NCBI RefSeq assembly: GCF_040712315.1
Contig: NC_134017.1
Coordinates: forward strand, 23,726,322 to 23,790,321
Direction: 5' to 3'
DNA: 64,000 nucleotides
DNA from: Castanea sativa
Taxonomy: Eukaryota; Streptophyta; Magnoliopsida; Fagales; Fagaceae
This document shows, in pieces, positions 44,778-55,405 of the stretch. Numbering within the stretch: position 1 is the first letter of the stretch; each line of letters opens with the position of its first letter. A program made the translations under genes and the position numbers. The notes under the pieces were generated by a model that was not told the origin of the DNA, searched no databases, and worked only from the letters and a program-made list of their open reading frames with translations.

Positions 44778-46569
44778 TGATGGAAAATACATGTTTCCAT
44801 CACATACAAAACACACGCAGCGGAAAATTAACGGATCTACTTCATTTGCAATTGATAACATGTACTATGTAAATTCAAGAATTCTAGAACAAGAGAGCAT
44901 ACCTTGATGCGGTGAAATTCAAAACAAGAATCAGAAGTACTCGGGAATACTTTTAATCTTCACTCCAAATCCACTCTACGCCCAAGATGTGTGGTCTCTT
45001 AATCAGTTTCAAAGGGAGAATGATAGAGTGTCTCACTCTCACATACACACTATCTCACAATGATGTCTCTCTTTTTCATATATTAAAAATTAGGGTAAAC
45101 TACGTATTTGGTCCCTATCCTATACACCATATTTCAATTTGATCCCTAACCTTTTAATTATGTCAATTTGGTCCCTAACCTTTCTTTACTGTGTCAATTT
45201 AATCCTTACAGTTATCTTTTGGATGAAAATTAATGACATGTCTAATGACTAAAATAAAAAATTAGCTTCTGTTGATGTGATAATAAATTAAAATTTTATT
45301 TTGCCTATTTGCTATGTAAACAATTTTCATCTAATATATAATGATAAAGACTAAATTGACACGACATTAAAAGGTTAAGGACCAAATTGACACAATTGAA
45401 AGGTTAAGGACCAAATTGAAATATGGTGTAAAGGCTAGGGACTAAATATGTAGTTTACCCTAAAAATTATGTATGTTTCTCTCCTCATAACTGATTATCT
45501 AATTGGGCTAGCCTTTTGGGCCTTTCCAATTGGGCTTTAGTGTGTGGCTTGGAGTGGGACCAAAAGGGACCAATAAGACACTAGCTCCAATGGGCCTTGG
45601 GTTTTTCTGTCAACTCTTGACAAGTCCAAAGTTACTATTAACTATATTTAATACCACTATATCAATATAGTTGCACTCTAGGCCTTATTTATATATTATA
45701 TCTCAAGACTTTATTATACATGCAACCTCTTTATAAAATATTCGTATTAATACAAAGTAATGAATGTAGACTGCCACTTTGTAAATTACTACATCTTATC
45801 CTTGAGTACCTAGTTTAATCCTTTGAAGTTATTCAAAATATATTTATGGAATCCAATTTCATAAATATATACTTTAGTAACTTCTTACCAAAGTGGTTAG
45901 GCCTAACTCTCTGAATAACCGATCCATTAAACTTATCTCAAGGGAATATTTTATATCTCCGTTAAGAGACTATGAATTGCATCTTGAGAGTATATGTTCC
46001 AACAACACTAAATGTGGTTGCCCAACATACTGAGATTTTGACCGTTACTTTAGATCTCACTCCTGATATATCAAAGCAACCAACACTTCATGATCAGGTC
46101 CATTATCCTCTCAAGATTAAGAGTTTATGCAAATATAAGTCGTGAGATTTATTATTCAATTGACAGTCGTTTAGAGAATAATAAATCTCACAGCGGTCCA
46201 GTTTAATATGTCTTAACTCTTAAAACATATCAACATATCAACTAGAAATCTCCATTTCCATGATCAAGACAAATCATCTTAGTTGATACGTTATAGTTTT
46301 CGCAGATGAAATGCCTTATTTCATCAACGACTATGAACTACAATTCTGAGTTTACAAAGAACTTGTGATTTATATCTTCTGTGACTTTTCACATAAATCA
46401 CATACTATGCATCTCATGGACTATATGATAATCTCTCATATTCATGTTACCATTATTTTAGATTATAGTAAAACAACTTTATTAATCACAATTTTAAGTC
46501 ACAAATCATGTCATACATAATATTATACATAGCATCATACAATAGGATTTAAGGGCACTAATCCTAACA
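44778..46569 (-). repeat. Element C 5' LTR with MITE inside
   Basis: 1,792 bp including the 370-bp MITE and its 7-bp duplication, so about 1.4 kb of LTR proper, the same size as 62240-63655 and 51601-53000. Confidence 0.92.
45085..45468. mobile_element. 370-bp MITE in the C 5' LTR (TSD AAAAATT)
   Basis: 45092-45461 begins AGGGTAAACTAC and ends GTAGTTTACCCT, perfect terminal inverted repeats; the similarity of the arms continues inward through 'ggtccct', 'catatttcaatttg' and 'ggtcc.taacc'. It is flanked by AAAAATT (45085-45091, 45462-45468). The other C-family LTRs read straight through this site, proving an insertion. No coding capacity. The superfamily is not certain from a 7-bp duplication. 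Confidence 0.88.
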
Positions 46570-46574
46570 ATATA

Positions 46575-46915
46575 TGACTAGGGTTATAAGAAGAGAAACC
46601 CTAATTATTCAAGTCATAATGGGCAGAATTTCAGATCTGGAATTTCTGAAATCGTAGATCTTGATAAATCGAGCTTGTGTCGAGCTTTTCCATTAATCTT
46701 CGATAGCAGCATCTGTCGAGCTTGTGTTGAGACTTAATAAAATAGCTTTTGTTTGCTTGTTTCTTGGATCAACTTTCATGTCTTTAATGATATCACTTGC
46801 TATGTTTGAACAACATATTTCTTGATACATTAAACCCAACTTATATCTACCTAATTACAAGTAAAGTGTGTTTTGTCAAAGGATTCGCCAATTACATTGA
46901 AAATATGACCCTAAC
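46575..46915 (-). repeat. Element H 3' LTR, second part
   Basis: Continues the LTR broken by C and ends ...CCCTAACA. It contains TCGA-type palindrome cores near 46678-46725 like the U3 of B. Confidence 0.72.
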
Positions 46916-47029
46916 AATCTCTCCCTTTGGCAATCTGTGACGAAACCACAAGCATAATAATGAGAGAAGTATAAAACAACAATCTCCATAACTATTACAC
47001 AAAAAGTACATAAGTCTAACTAATACAAT
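46916..47029 (-). other. Element H polypurine tract and internal remnant
   Basis: The reverse strand reads GTCACAGATTGCCAAAGGGA-GAGAT directly before the LTR, a polypurine tract with the same upstream phrase as in A and E. The remaining ~90 bp of H stop where element E begins. Confidence 0.65.
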
Positions 47030-47575
47030 TGTTAGGACATATGTGGATATTGTTAAAGACATATGTTATGTAAATTGGCTAACCCTTTGAAAAAATGCAC
47101 TTTACTTGTAATTGGATAGATCTAGGATGAGTTTATTACTTCAAGGAACAAAAGTTCAAGTTTAGTATTGAAGCCATGCAAATCTGTCCAAGAAATAAGT
47201 GAAGAAGTGTTGTTCATTAAAGCTTGACAAATCCATATCCATCGAGATTAAATGCTGATGCTTGACAGAAGCTTGACAGAAGCTATATCTATCGAGAATT
47301 ATGAAATTCAAATTTCCAGATCTAATTTCATGCATATCCATATGTATTTGTGTAGGGTTTCTTTTCTCATATAAGGATTATTTTAAGGGCCATCAAAGGT
47401 GATGCAAAGTGATGTAACTCAATGAAAATTGATTGTGCACGCAAATTATGACTAAAGACAGAATTTGCCCCAGTTCATCATATTCCTTGTAGAAGCTGCT
47501 GCATATTTGCGCTAAGGGTTTTGTAACCAAGGAGCTTCTTAATCTTCATCGTTGGATGAAGATTAAGCATAGCAT
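47030..47575 (+). repeat. Element E 5' LTR, truncated
   Basis: TGTTAGGACATATGTGG...; aligns to 50817-51320 and to B's LTRs until about 'cttcatcgttggatgaag', where it switches to internal spacer. Confidence 0.8.
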
Positions 47576-48242
47576 AACCATCTCACCACTAAAGCCTGCC
47601 AATCATGAATAACATTTGTGTGCTTCAGCATAGCAAAATTATGATGTTTAAGCTTAACATAATTGGGTATTTCTTCTCTCTCTCTCTCTTATATGCCCAT
47701 GCATGATATGCTTAAAAGAAAAAAAATATATGCAAAGAATAACGAAAGCAAAAAAAAAATCAAAATGCTTTTAAACATGGTTACAAGCGTGTTTCTAGGA
47801 GATGTGGGAGTTATAGAACATATCTCAAAGGTGATAGTCCCCATCAAGCAGTTATGATTGTGTGTGAGTTAAATTGATTTTTTCATATCTCAAATCATCA
47901 TAACATGAGACACTTATGCACTCTTGCGATGTTTTCATATACAACATGTAAATTCTTTGCTACTTTTGATACATGTGCAAGCTCAATGTGATTTGGCCAT
48001 CACAAGGGATACATGTGTTAATGTATGATCACTAAATGGTCTTGACTTATTTTCGAAATATAAAATTGGTTAGATTTGTTTTGTGTGTGTGTGTGTGTGT
48101 GTTTTGGATCTATGAGTGCTTTGCATTTTTCTTGTTAAAAGATATTTTTGAGAGCTTAAAATGTTGTTTGGATCTTTGGTTGAGTAGCTTGCTTGATTGC
48201 ATTCATTTCTATGTTTTTCCTTTCTTTGAAAAACTGTTTCTA
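47576..48242 (+). other. Element E spacer
   Basis: Homologous to B 39290-40004 ('accatctcaccact', 'aattgggtatttcttctctc', 'aggagatgtgggagttatag'). The ORFs at 47663-47857 and 48036-48368 are chance frames in this spacer. Confidence 0.7.
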
Positions 48243-48552
48243 TCAAGCTCGATAGCTTCTCGACAGATCTTAACAGCTAGCTATCTATCGAGACGCTTGG
48301 ACTTCTTTTCTCGACAAATCTTAATGCATTTTCAATCCATCGAAGCTTTTTGGAATTTGTCTCGATAGCTTCTTGATAGATTTTTGATACATCGAGAAAG
48401 GTTTTTCCTAGCCGATAGCTTTTCGATAGCTATTCGATCCATCAAGGTACTTTTGCCATCGACAGATCCTCGATAGTTGTATCTGTCAAGAATTTATGCT
48501 TGACAGTTCGATAGATGCTCGATCCATCGACATGCATTTTCCTTAAATAGCT
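48243..48552 (+). promoter_or_regulatory. Element E internal palindrome cluster and TATA-like site before ORF3
   Basis: About fourteen TCGA cores (TCGATAGCTTCTCGACAG, CATCGACAGATCCTCGATAG and similar) up to 48535, then TATA-like CCTTAAATAGC at 48541-48551. Equivalent to 40005-40309 of B. Confidence 0.58.
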
Positions 48553-48687
48553 TTAACACAAAATCTGGCTCATTTCTCTCCTTTTCTCTTGACAGAAACA
48601 CTTCTTTTTCTCTCCCAAACACTTTTCCTTCAACCCATTCATCTTCCCCCACTTGTATTTCGGTCTAATCCTTGCTTTTTCCCTCTG

Positions 48688-49084
48688 GTATGCTTCTCTA
48701 ATCTCTCTTTCTTCATGCATTTCACACATTTAGACCTAGGTTTTGGGTTTTCTTGAAATTTTAGGGGTTTTTGAAAATCTTTGAGTATTTTGTGAAATTT
48801 TTGGGTTGGGTTGGGTTTTGCTTATATGATGTTATGTGCCCATGCATTGCATTACATTTGCATTTTCACAATATTTCATGCATTATAGATGTGTATTTAT
48901 AAGTTGGAACCTTATGTGCTGTTAGGATTGGATTGGGTTGAACCCATGATGCAATTTTCTTTGTACGTCACATGCTCATATATTGTTCATGCATACATAC
49001 ATTTTCATTTCCATATTTGGTACTCTATGTTGATGGTGCTTTTCTGTTTTTTTGTCTCTCTCTCTCTCTCTTTCTCTCTCTCAG
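48688..49084 (+). other. Putative 5'UTR intron of ORF3 in element E
   Basis: Donor CCTCTG|GTATGC (GT 48688-48689); acceptor after a long (TC)n tract, TCTCTCTCAG (AG 49083-49084), 11 nt before the ORF3 ATG. Length 397 nt. CATGCATT, TTCATGCATT and TTCATGCATACATAC lie inside, as in B. Confidence 0.6.
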
Positions 49085-49095
49085 ATAGTTTACAC

Positions 49096-50249
49096 ATGGC
49101 AGCCAAGTGCAAAACTACTCCATCCTGGAACCCTCTTCATTCTGGGGCATTATGTTCTGATTCTACTCCTCTTCATATCAGGTTCCGTGATGAGAAGGCC
49201 CGTTAGGACTTCTCGAAGAACTTCTCCAAACATGGCATTCATTCGGAATGCCACTTGATTCTATTGGATTTTTCTGATACTACTCTACCCACTGTCATTC
49301 ACAGTCGGGGTTGGAGATCTCTATGTGAGATACTTGTGATCTATCCCTCTGTGATCATATAGGAGTTTACTCCAATATGCACGGTTTTGATTCTTTTGTG
49401 CCTTGGTTTATTACTCATGTTCGAGGTACATGTATAGTAGTCATTTCGAAGCTTATCTCTGATGTGCTACATGTTCTGAGGTTATTGCATCCTCATTACC
49501 CTAGATGTGTATGTCTGACGACTGTGTCCAAAGACAAACTTCTGTCTCTCTATTGTGAGACACCTCTTCATGGGGTGATCGCCAAAAGGTCCGAGGTTCC
49601 TGAATATGGTGATGACATTTGTTCTTCATCCCTTGTCTCACTACAACTCCATTACCAACCCTCATGCTCGCCTTTTGCTTTCCCTCATTGAGGACCTTAC
49701 TATAGACTTCCCTTCTCACTTCATTCTTTCCCTTATGGATGTCTATAGGGATACGGCGACCCGTGATAAGCTTATCTTTCCTTCTACTATCACGTGGATC
49801 ATTCACCATGCCTTTGTCTCCTATTCAGAGTTTACTCATTTTACCATCATGGGTGCCATCAGTATAGTGTCTATTCAACGAAGTGAGGCCAACTTTGACC
49901 AAATCGGCCACGAACCAAGACGGCAACTCCTCCAGCCCATTCCACTCCATCCACCTCTACTTCTTCTTCTTCTTCTTTTGTGGGTGGTGTGATGCTTGAG
50001 CACATGGATGTTCGCCTTGATACACTCACTGCTGAGTTGTATCAGGTTAACACTTATGTTAGTCGTATCGCACAATGACATGCTCGCATGAGTGGCTTCA
50101 CCGCTTCTCTATCTCCTTCTATATCTCCATAGGCTTCAAAGGACAAGGACAATAATGATGGCTACGATGATGATGATGATGATGATGATGATGATAAAAA
50201 TGAGGATGCTAGCTCTTCTGATGATGAGGAGATGACGGCTTCTCAATGA
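49096..50249 (+). pseudogene. Element E ORF3, broken
   Basis: ATG 49096 (MAAKCKTTPSWNPLHSGALC) with an early TAG (about 49204), frame changes near 49360, 49590 and 49910. Segments match B ORF3: SNMHGFDSFVPWFITHVRGT, FLNMVMTFVLHPLSHYNSIT, FPSHFILSLMDVYRDTATRD, LTAELYQVNTYVSRIAQ. The tail continues past B's end into an aspartate run encoded by (GAT)n (50166-50194) and a SSSDDEEMTASQ stop near 50249. The extra acidic tail shows the full-length C-terminus B has lost. Confidence 0.75.
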
Positions 50250-50816
50250 TTTGCCATTTGTCATTCGTGACAAAAATGGGGAGTAGTTTTGGGTTAAGAG
50301 TAGTCATGTCCTTAGGGGGAGAGTTTGCATAGGACTTTTTGATAGGGGCAGTGTTTGATTTTTTTGAGGGATGTAGTGAGAATTTATGTATCTTTTCTTT
50401 TCTTTCTTTTTTAGATACATTATCTTTTTGTATACCGGTCATGTGACCATTTTGTGATAGCAACTTTGTACTTATATCTCTTATATATATATGATGATGT
50501 TGTTATCATTTTCACCTATCTCTCCACGTGTCATTTCTTTTCTCTTTTTATACACAAGTTTCTTATTATGTATGCAATCTTTTATTATTTTTTCACACTA
50601 AGATGTCTTGATGAGTTTTGTTTGAAGTGTTTCAGAAAGAAAGGTTGTCAAAGTTTATCATGCCATGAACTTTCTTCTTACAAAGTTTTTCAAGAGTTTG
50701 TGTTAAAATTAGATTTTATTGTATTCAACAAGTGATTATGAGTTGAGTGGTTTATGATTTCTCTCATACTTCATTTGTTTGTTGTGGTTTTGTCACGGAT
50801 TGCCAAAGAGGGAGAT
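50250..50816 (+). other. Element E 3' non-coding region and polypurine tract
   Basis: Begins with GTCATTCGTGACAAAAATGG + GGAG just after ORF3 and ends with GTCACGGATTGCCAAAGAGG + GAGAT at the LTR, two related purine-rich phrases ~530 bp apart. Confidence 0.65.
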
Positions 50817-51595
50817 TGTCAGGACATATGTAAAACTTGTTAGAACATATGTCATATAGACTTGGCTAATTCTTTAACAAAATGCACTTTACTTGTAATT
50901 GGGTAGATCTAGGATTTGTTTAATACTTCAAGGAACAAGAGTTCAAGTCTAGTACTGAAGTCATGCAAATCTGTCTAAGAATCAAGTGAAAAAGTGTTAT
51001 TTATTAGAGCTCGACAAATGTATCTATCAAGATTTAATATGTGATCTTGATAGCTCTTGACAGAAGTTGTATCTATTGAGAAGTACGAAAATCAGATTTC
51101 CAAATCTATTTTTCATGCATATCTAAGCTGTTTGTGTAGGGTTTCTTTTCTCACAACCTTAGACATATATAAGGATTATTTTAAGGGCCGTCCAAGGTGA
51201 TGCAACTTGATGCAAAGTGATTATGCATTTGTGATTATTTTAAGTGTCGTCCAATTTGCCCTAGATCATCTTTCTCTTGAAGAAGCTACTGCGTTTGTGC
51301 GCCAAGGGTTTTGTAACCAAGGAGCTTCTTGATCTTCATCACCTGGATAAACTAAAGAACTTTGTAGCCAACATCTTTCTCAAGTTGGTGTGTTAGTCAC
51401 GTACTGAGATCCATGCATCAATTGGTTAGTCACGTACTTGGAGATATGCATTGAAAGGATAGATTATAACTAAATTGCAAATCCAATTGGGTATTGAGGT
51501 AAGGGTTCAACTATAGGTTAGTATTGGGTACTGGGATTCCTTTTACTTGTAACCGCTTATTTTAATAATATTGGATTCTTGGGATTGGTGACCTT

Positions 51596-53005
51596 AAATT
51601 TGTAAGTATTAGTGCCTTTAAATCCTATTGTATGATGCTATGTATGACATTATGTATGATTTAATGTTGTATGAATAAAGTTGTTTTATTATAATCTAAA
51701 ATAATGGTAACATGAATATTGAACATTATCATATAATCCCTGAGATGCATAGTATGTGATTTATGTGAAAAGTCATAGAAAATATAAATCACAAGTTCTT
51801 TGTAAACTTAGAATTGTAGTTCATAGTCGGTGATGAAATTGGGTATTTCATCTGCGAACACTATAACATATCAACTAAGATAATTTGTCTTGATCATGGA
51901 AATGGAGATTTCTAGTTACTATGTTAATATGTTTTAAGAGTTAAGACATATTGAACTGGACTACTGTGAGATTTATTATTCTCCTAACGACTGTCAAATG
52001 AATAATAAATCTCACGACTTATATTTACATGAACTCTTAATCCTGAGAGAATAATAGACCTAATCATGACGTATAGGTTACTTTGATATATCAGGAGTGA
52101 GATCTAAAGTTACGATCAAAACCTTAGTATGTTGGGCAACCACATTTAGTGTTGATGGAACATATATTTTCAAGATGGAAATCATAATCTCTTAATAGAA
52201 ATACAAAATTTTACCTTGAGATAGGTTTAACGGGTTTGTTATTCAGAATATTAGGTCTAATTTCTTTAGTAAATAGTTACTAGAATATATATTTATGAAA
52301 TTGGATTTCATAAATATATGAAAGGATTAAACTGGGCACTCAAGGATTATGACGTAGTAGTTTACAAAGTGGCAGTCTATAAAGTGGCAGTCTACATTTA
52401 TGACTTTGTGTTACTACGTATATTTTATGAAGGGGTTGCATGTACAAGAAAGTCTTGGGATATAATTTATTAACAAGGACTAGGGTGCAATTATATTTAT
52501 ATAGTGGTATTAAATATAATTAATGGTAACTTTGGACTTGTCAAGAGTTGACAAAAAGCCTAAGGCCCATTGGAGCTAGTGTCTTATTGGTCCATTTTGG
52601 TCCCACTCCAAGCCACACACTTAAGCCCAATTAGAAAGGCCCAAAAGGCCAGCCTAATTAGATAATCAGTTATAAGGAAATAAACATACAGAATTTTATA
52701 GAGCGAGACATCATTCTGAAATGGTGTATGTGTGAGTGTAAGTCACTCTCACTAATTCTTCCTTGGAAAACTGATTGAGAGACCACACTTCTTGGGCGTT
52801 AGTGGAATTGGAGTGAAGATTGAAAGTGCTCCCAAGTGCTTTTGATCTTCGTTTTTGAAATTCACCACATCAAAGTACACTCTCTTGGTCTTAAATTCTG
52901 AAACTTACATAGTACATGTTAACATTTATGAATGAAGTAGATCTGTTATTTTTCCGCTGCGTATGTTTTGTATGCGATACAAACATGTATTTATCCATCA
53001 AAATT
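51596..53005 (+). mobile_element. Solo LTR of the C family (TSD AAATT)
   Basis: 51601-53000, TGTAAGTATTAGTGCC...TTATCCATCA, a C-family LTR in plus orientation with AAATT on both sides (51596-51600, 53001-53005) and no internal region. Produced by recombination between two LTRs of an earlier full insertion. Confidence 0.93.
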
Positions 53006-53133
53006 CAATCGATGGGGTTTTGCCTTGGTGGTTTTCCCCATTTGTAAAGAAATCACCTGTATCAAATTTATTTTCCATTGCATTTAACTTAGTTGGTGAT
53101 TTGTTTGTGCTACCACGCTTATTGCATGTAATT

Positions 53134-54484
53134 GAATCTAATAGGCTAAAAACGTATTGGCCCCTTGAGATGGATTAATTAATTAATTAGCCAAGTTTAA
53201 TTAATTAGCCAATTTAATCATGCAAACGCATGGTAGCACAAACAAATTACCAATAAACTAAAGTGCAGCAGAAAATAAATTGACACGGTGATTTGTTTAC
53301 GAATGGGGAAAACCTCCAAGGCAAAAACCCCACCGGGTGATTTTAAGGTCACCACTCTCGAGAATCCACTATTATCACAACAAGCGGTTACAAGTAAAGG
53401 AATCATAGTACCTTATACCAACCTACAGTTGAACCCTTACCCCAATACCCAATTGGACTTGTTCTGTAGTGACAATCTCTCCTTTTCAATGCATGGTTCC
53501 TAATACGTGACCAACCAATTGTGCGGATCCTAGTACGCAACTTCAACTTGAGAAAGATGTTGGCTGCAAAGTTCTTCAGTTCATCCTCACAGTGATGAAT
53601 AAGAAGATGCTTGGTTACAAAACCCTACGGTGCAAAAACACAGCAACTTCTTCACAAAGAGATGAACTAGGGCAAACTTTGTCTCCAGTTACAAATTGCT
53701 TGAACAGACTTTGTTCAATGCTTGTGCAACTTGTGTCTCAGTTATGTATCCAAATACGGCCTTTAAAATAATCCTTATATATGTCTAGGCTAAAGAAGGC
53801 CCAAAGACATATCCACGGATTGGAATCAAAACAAATTTGAAGTTTTGTTTTTCTTAAACCTCGACAGCTAGAGGTGTCGAGGTACTATCGAGCCTCGGGG
53901 CTAGAACAACTTCTTAAGCTCGATAGATGCCAGCTGTTGAGCTTTAATGACAGGTAACGAGTAACTGCATCACAAATAATCATTCAAAATTAAAGCATAT
54001 CTCAATATCACAAACAATCAATCACAATATGTCAAAGAATATAAATCACAACAACTAATAAGTTCATATACCTAGAGTTTGAAGGGTATATTGGTAAAAT
54101 ATCATTTAATTAAACGGGTCAGACGGGTCAAATGGGTTCCATGTGTTCAACACTAACCCAACCCATTTATTAAACGGGTTAGCCGTGTCAACCCAAATAT
54201 AACACGAACCCGTTAAGCCTCAACCCATAACCTGCTAATTTCATGTCGTGTCGTGTCGTGTTCGCGGGTCGTGTCAAATTTTGCCACCCCTAACAGGCAC
54301 TTCTTCAACTTGTTTCTTGGACAGACTCACATGGCTTTAACACTTAATCTTGAAACCTTGTTTCTTGAAGTAATAAAACATCCTAGATCTACCCAAATAC
54401 AAGGAAAATGCGTTTTGTCAAAGGATCAACCAATTACATAAAAGAACGACATATGTTCTGAACCACATATGTCCTAACAGAATC
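53134..54484 (-). mobile_element. Solo LTR of the B-like family (TSD GAATC)
   Basis: 53139-54479, TAATAGGCTAAAAACG...GTCCTAACA, a reverse-oriented B-like LTR flanked by GAATC (53134-53138, 54480-54484). It carries a further 338-bp insertion. Confidence 0.9.
53950..54297. mobile_element. Unclassified 338-bp insertion in the solo LTR (TSD ACAGG)
   Basis: 53955-54292 interrupts LTR sequence that is continuous in B; ACAGG stands on both sides. The right half contains 'aaacgggt' phrases, (TCGTG)n (54246-54260) and ends GCCACCCCTA. The ends are not inverted repeats of each other, so the class is open. Confidence 0.65.
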
Positions 54485-54552
54485 TAATTAATTTCACTTG
54501 GCCAAATTAATTGATTAATTTACCAAAGGGGTCAATACATTTTTGGCCTATT

Positions 54553-55383
54553 AGAATTTACTGCAGGTGCATATTCATGTCATACTGTGTGCAAAGTCAC
54601 CGCGGTGTGACCATCTCGATCCATGTCACCTAGTGACATTGGTTTCCCCATGTATGCGACACGTATCAATATGCTTGATGCTTTAAGGGGTTCCGGCTTG
54701 TTCTAACTCGAGGATGTTGGCATGTGCCATATACACATGCATGAAACCTTGCCGGTGCGCCATAGTGCACCAAATGCGAAACTTTTCCATAAATTTCGTC
54801 GTGAAATTAGGGCATCCCCATTGTCGTATTCTCATGGTGAAAGCTTGGTGAGAATAGTATTTTGTGTGCTATGATGCACCTGAGGCAAAGTGCTGCCAAA
54901 TTTTTGCCACGAAATTTAAGGTGAAATGCTGCCAGATTTTTGCAGTGGCCCAATTCCATTAAAGCCCCAAAAGCTAATGCTAGTAGCTTGTTTTAATCAC
55001 CAATGTCCTTAAATTAAGATTTTACCAAAACAAATGACTGTCTACGAACAGGCGTTATGGTGTGCGCCACACGTAACCAGACTTCCGAACTCAAGAATCA
55101 AGGGTTTTTATCCATTCATGTTAGATTAGGAAAAACAACCTTTTTCTTAGCCTAGGATTGGTAATAAAATCAAATATAACCAGGTGACCAATCACACCTT
55201 AAAAAACCCAATGATTGGTGGCAACTTCACTTACCTTTGGTAACTTAATTAAAATTGACTCACTTTCCAATCACATACTAGAGGTATACCCTTCTTCACA
55301 TCACCCGAGTTCCGAGCTTGTATTGCCCAAGAGCATGCGAGCATCGCCGCAATGGGTGGTCGAATAGCCTCGAGGCATTGACA
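54553..55383 (+). repeat. Probable 5' LTR of element F
   Basis: Unique sequence ending GGCATTGACA just before the primer site. Its left edge is lost at the junction with element E, so the start is unknown. Confidence 0.5.
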
Positions 55384-55386
55384 GAC

Positions 55387-55405
55387 TGGTAACTCCACTG
55401 GGGAC
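55387..55405 (+). other. Element F primer-binding site
   Basis: TGGTAACTCCACTGGGGAC, close to the TGGCGACTCC(A/G)CTGGGGAC tRNA-Arg-type primer site known for Ogre-like elements. Confidence 0.78.

Larger units (their letters stand above)
24193..46574 (-). mobile_element. Element C: Ty1/copia element, host of three further insertions (TSD ATATA)
   Basis: Minus-strand element spanning 24198-46569, with ATATA at 24193-24197 and 46570-46574. Its own parts are 3' LTR 24198-24791 + 32509-32908, pol 32940-36132, gag 42896-43581, leader, primer site 44764-44775 and 5' LTR 44778-46569. Inserted into it are D (in the 3' LTR), B (in the gag zinc knuckle) and a MITE (in the 5' LTR). Its LTRs are a different family from A, B and D but match 51601-53000 and 62240-63655. 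Confidence 0.92.
47030..54552 (+). mobile_element. Element E: deleted B-like copia element with ORF3
   Basis: A truncated 5' LTR (47030 to about 47575) is joined by deletion to spacer sequence homologous to B 39290 onward, so gag is missing. Palindrome cluster, putative intron, ORF3, polypurine tract (50805-50816) and 3' LTR (50817-54552) follow. The 3' LTR is inflated by two solo-LTR insertions. No matching target duplication was found (ACAAT left, GAATT right), so one end may be rearranged. Confidence 0.82.
50817..54552 (+). repeat. Element E 3' LTR, in three pieces
   Basis: LTR sequence is at 50817-51600, 53006-53138 and 54485-54552, about 985 bp in total, matching B's 1,019-bp LTR. A TATA box (ACATATATAAGG) is near 51164-51173. 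The end reads TTTTTGGCCTATTA. Confidence 0.85.

Noticed and set aside
47030..54552. Target duplication for element E
   Set aside because: ACAAT on the left and GAATT on the right do not match, so none is claimed.
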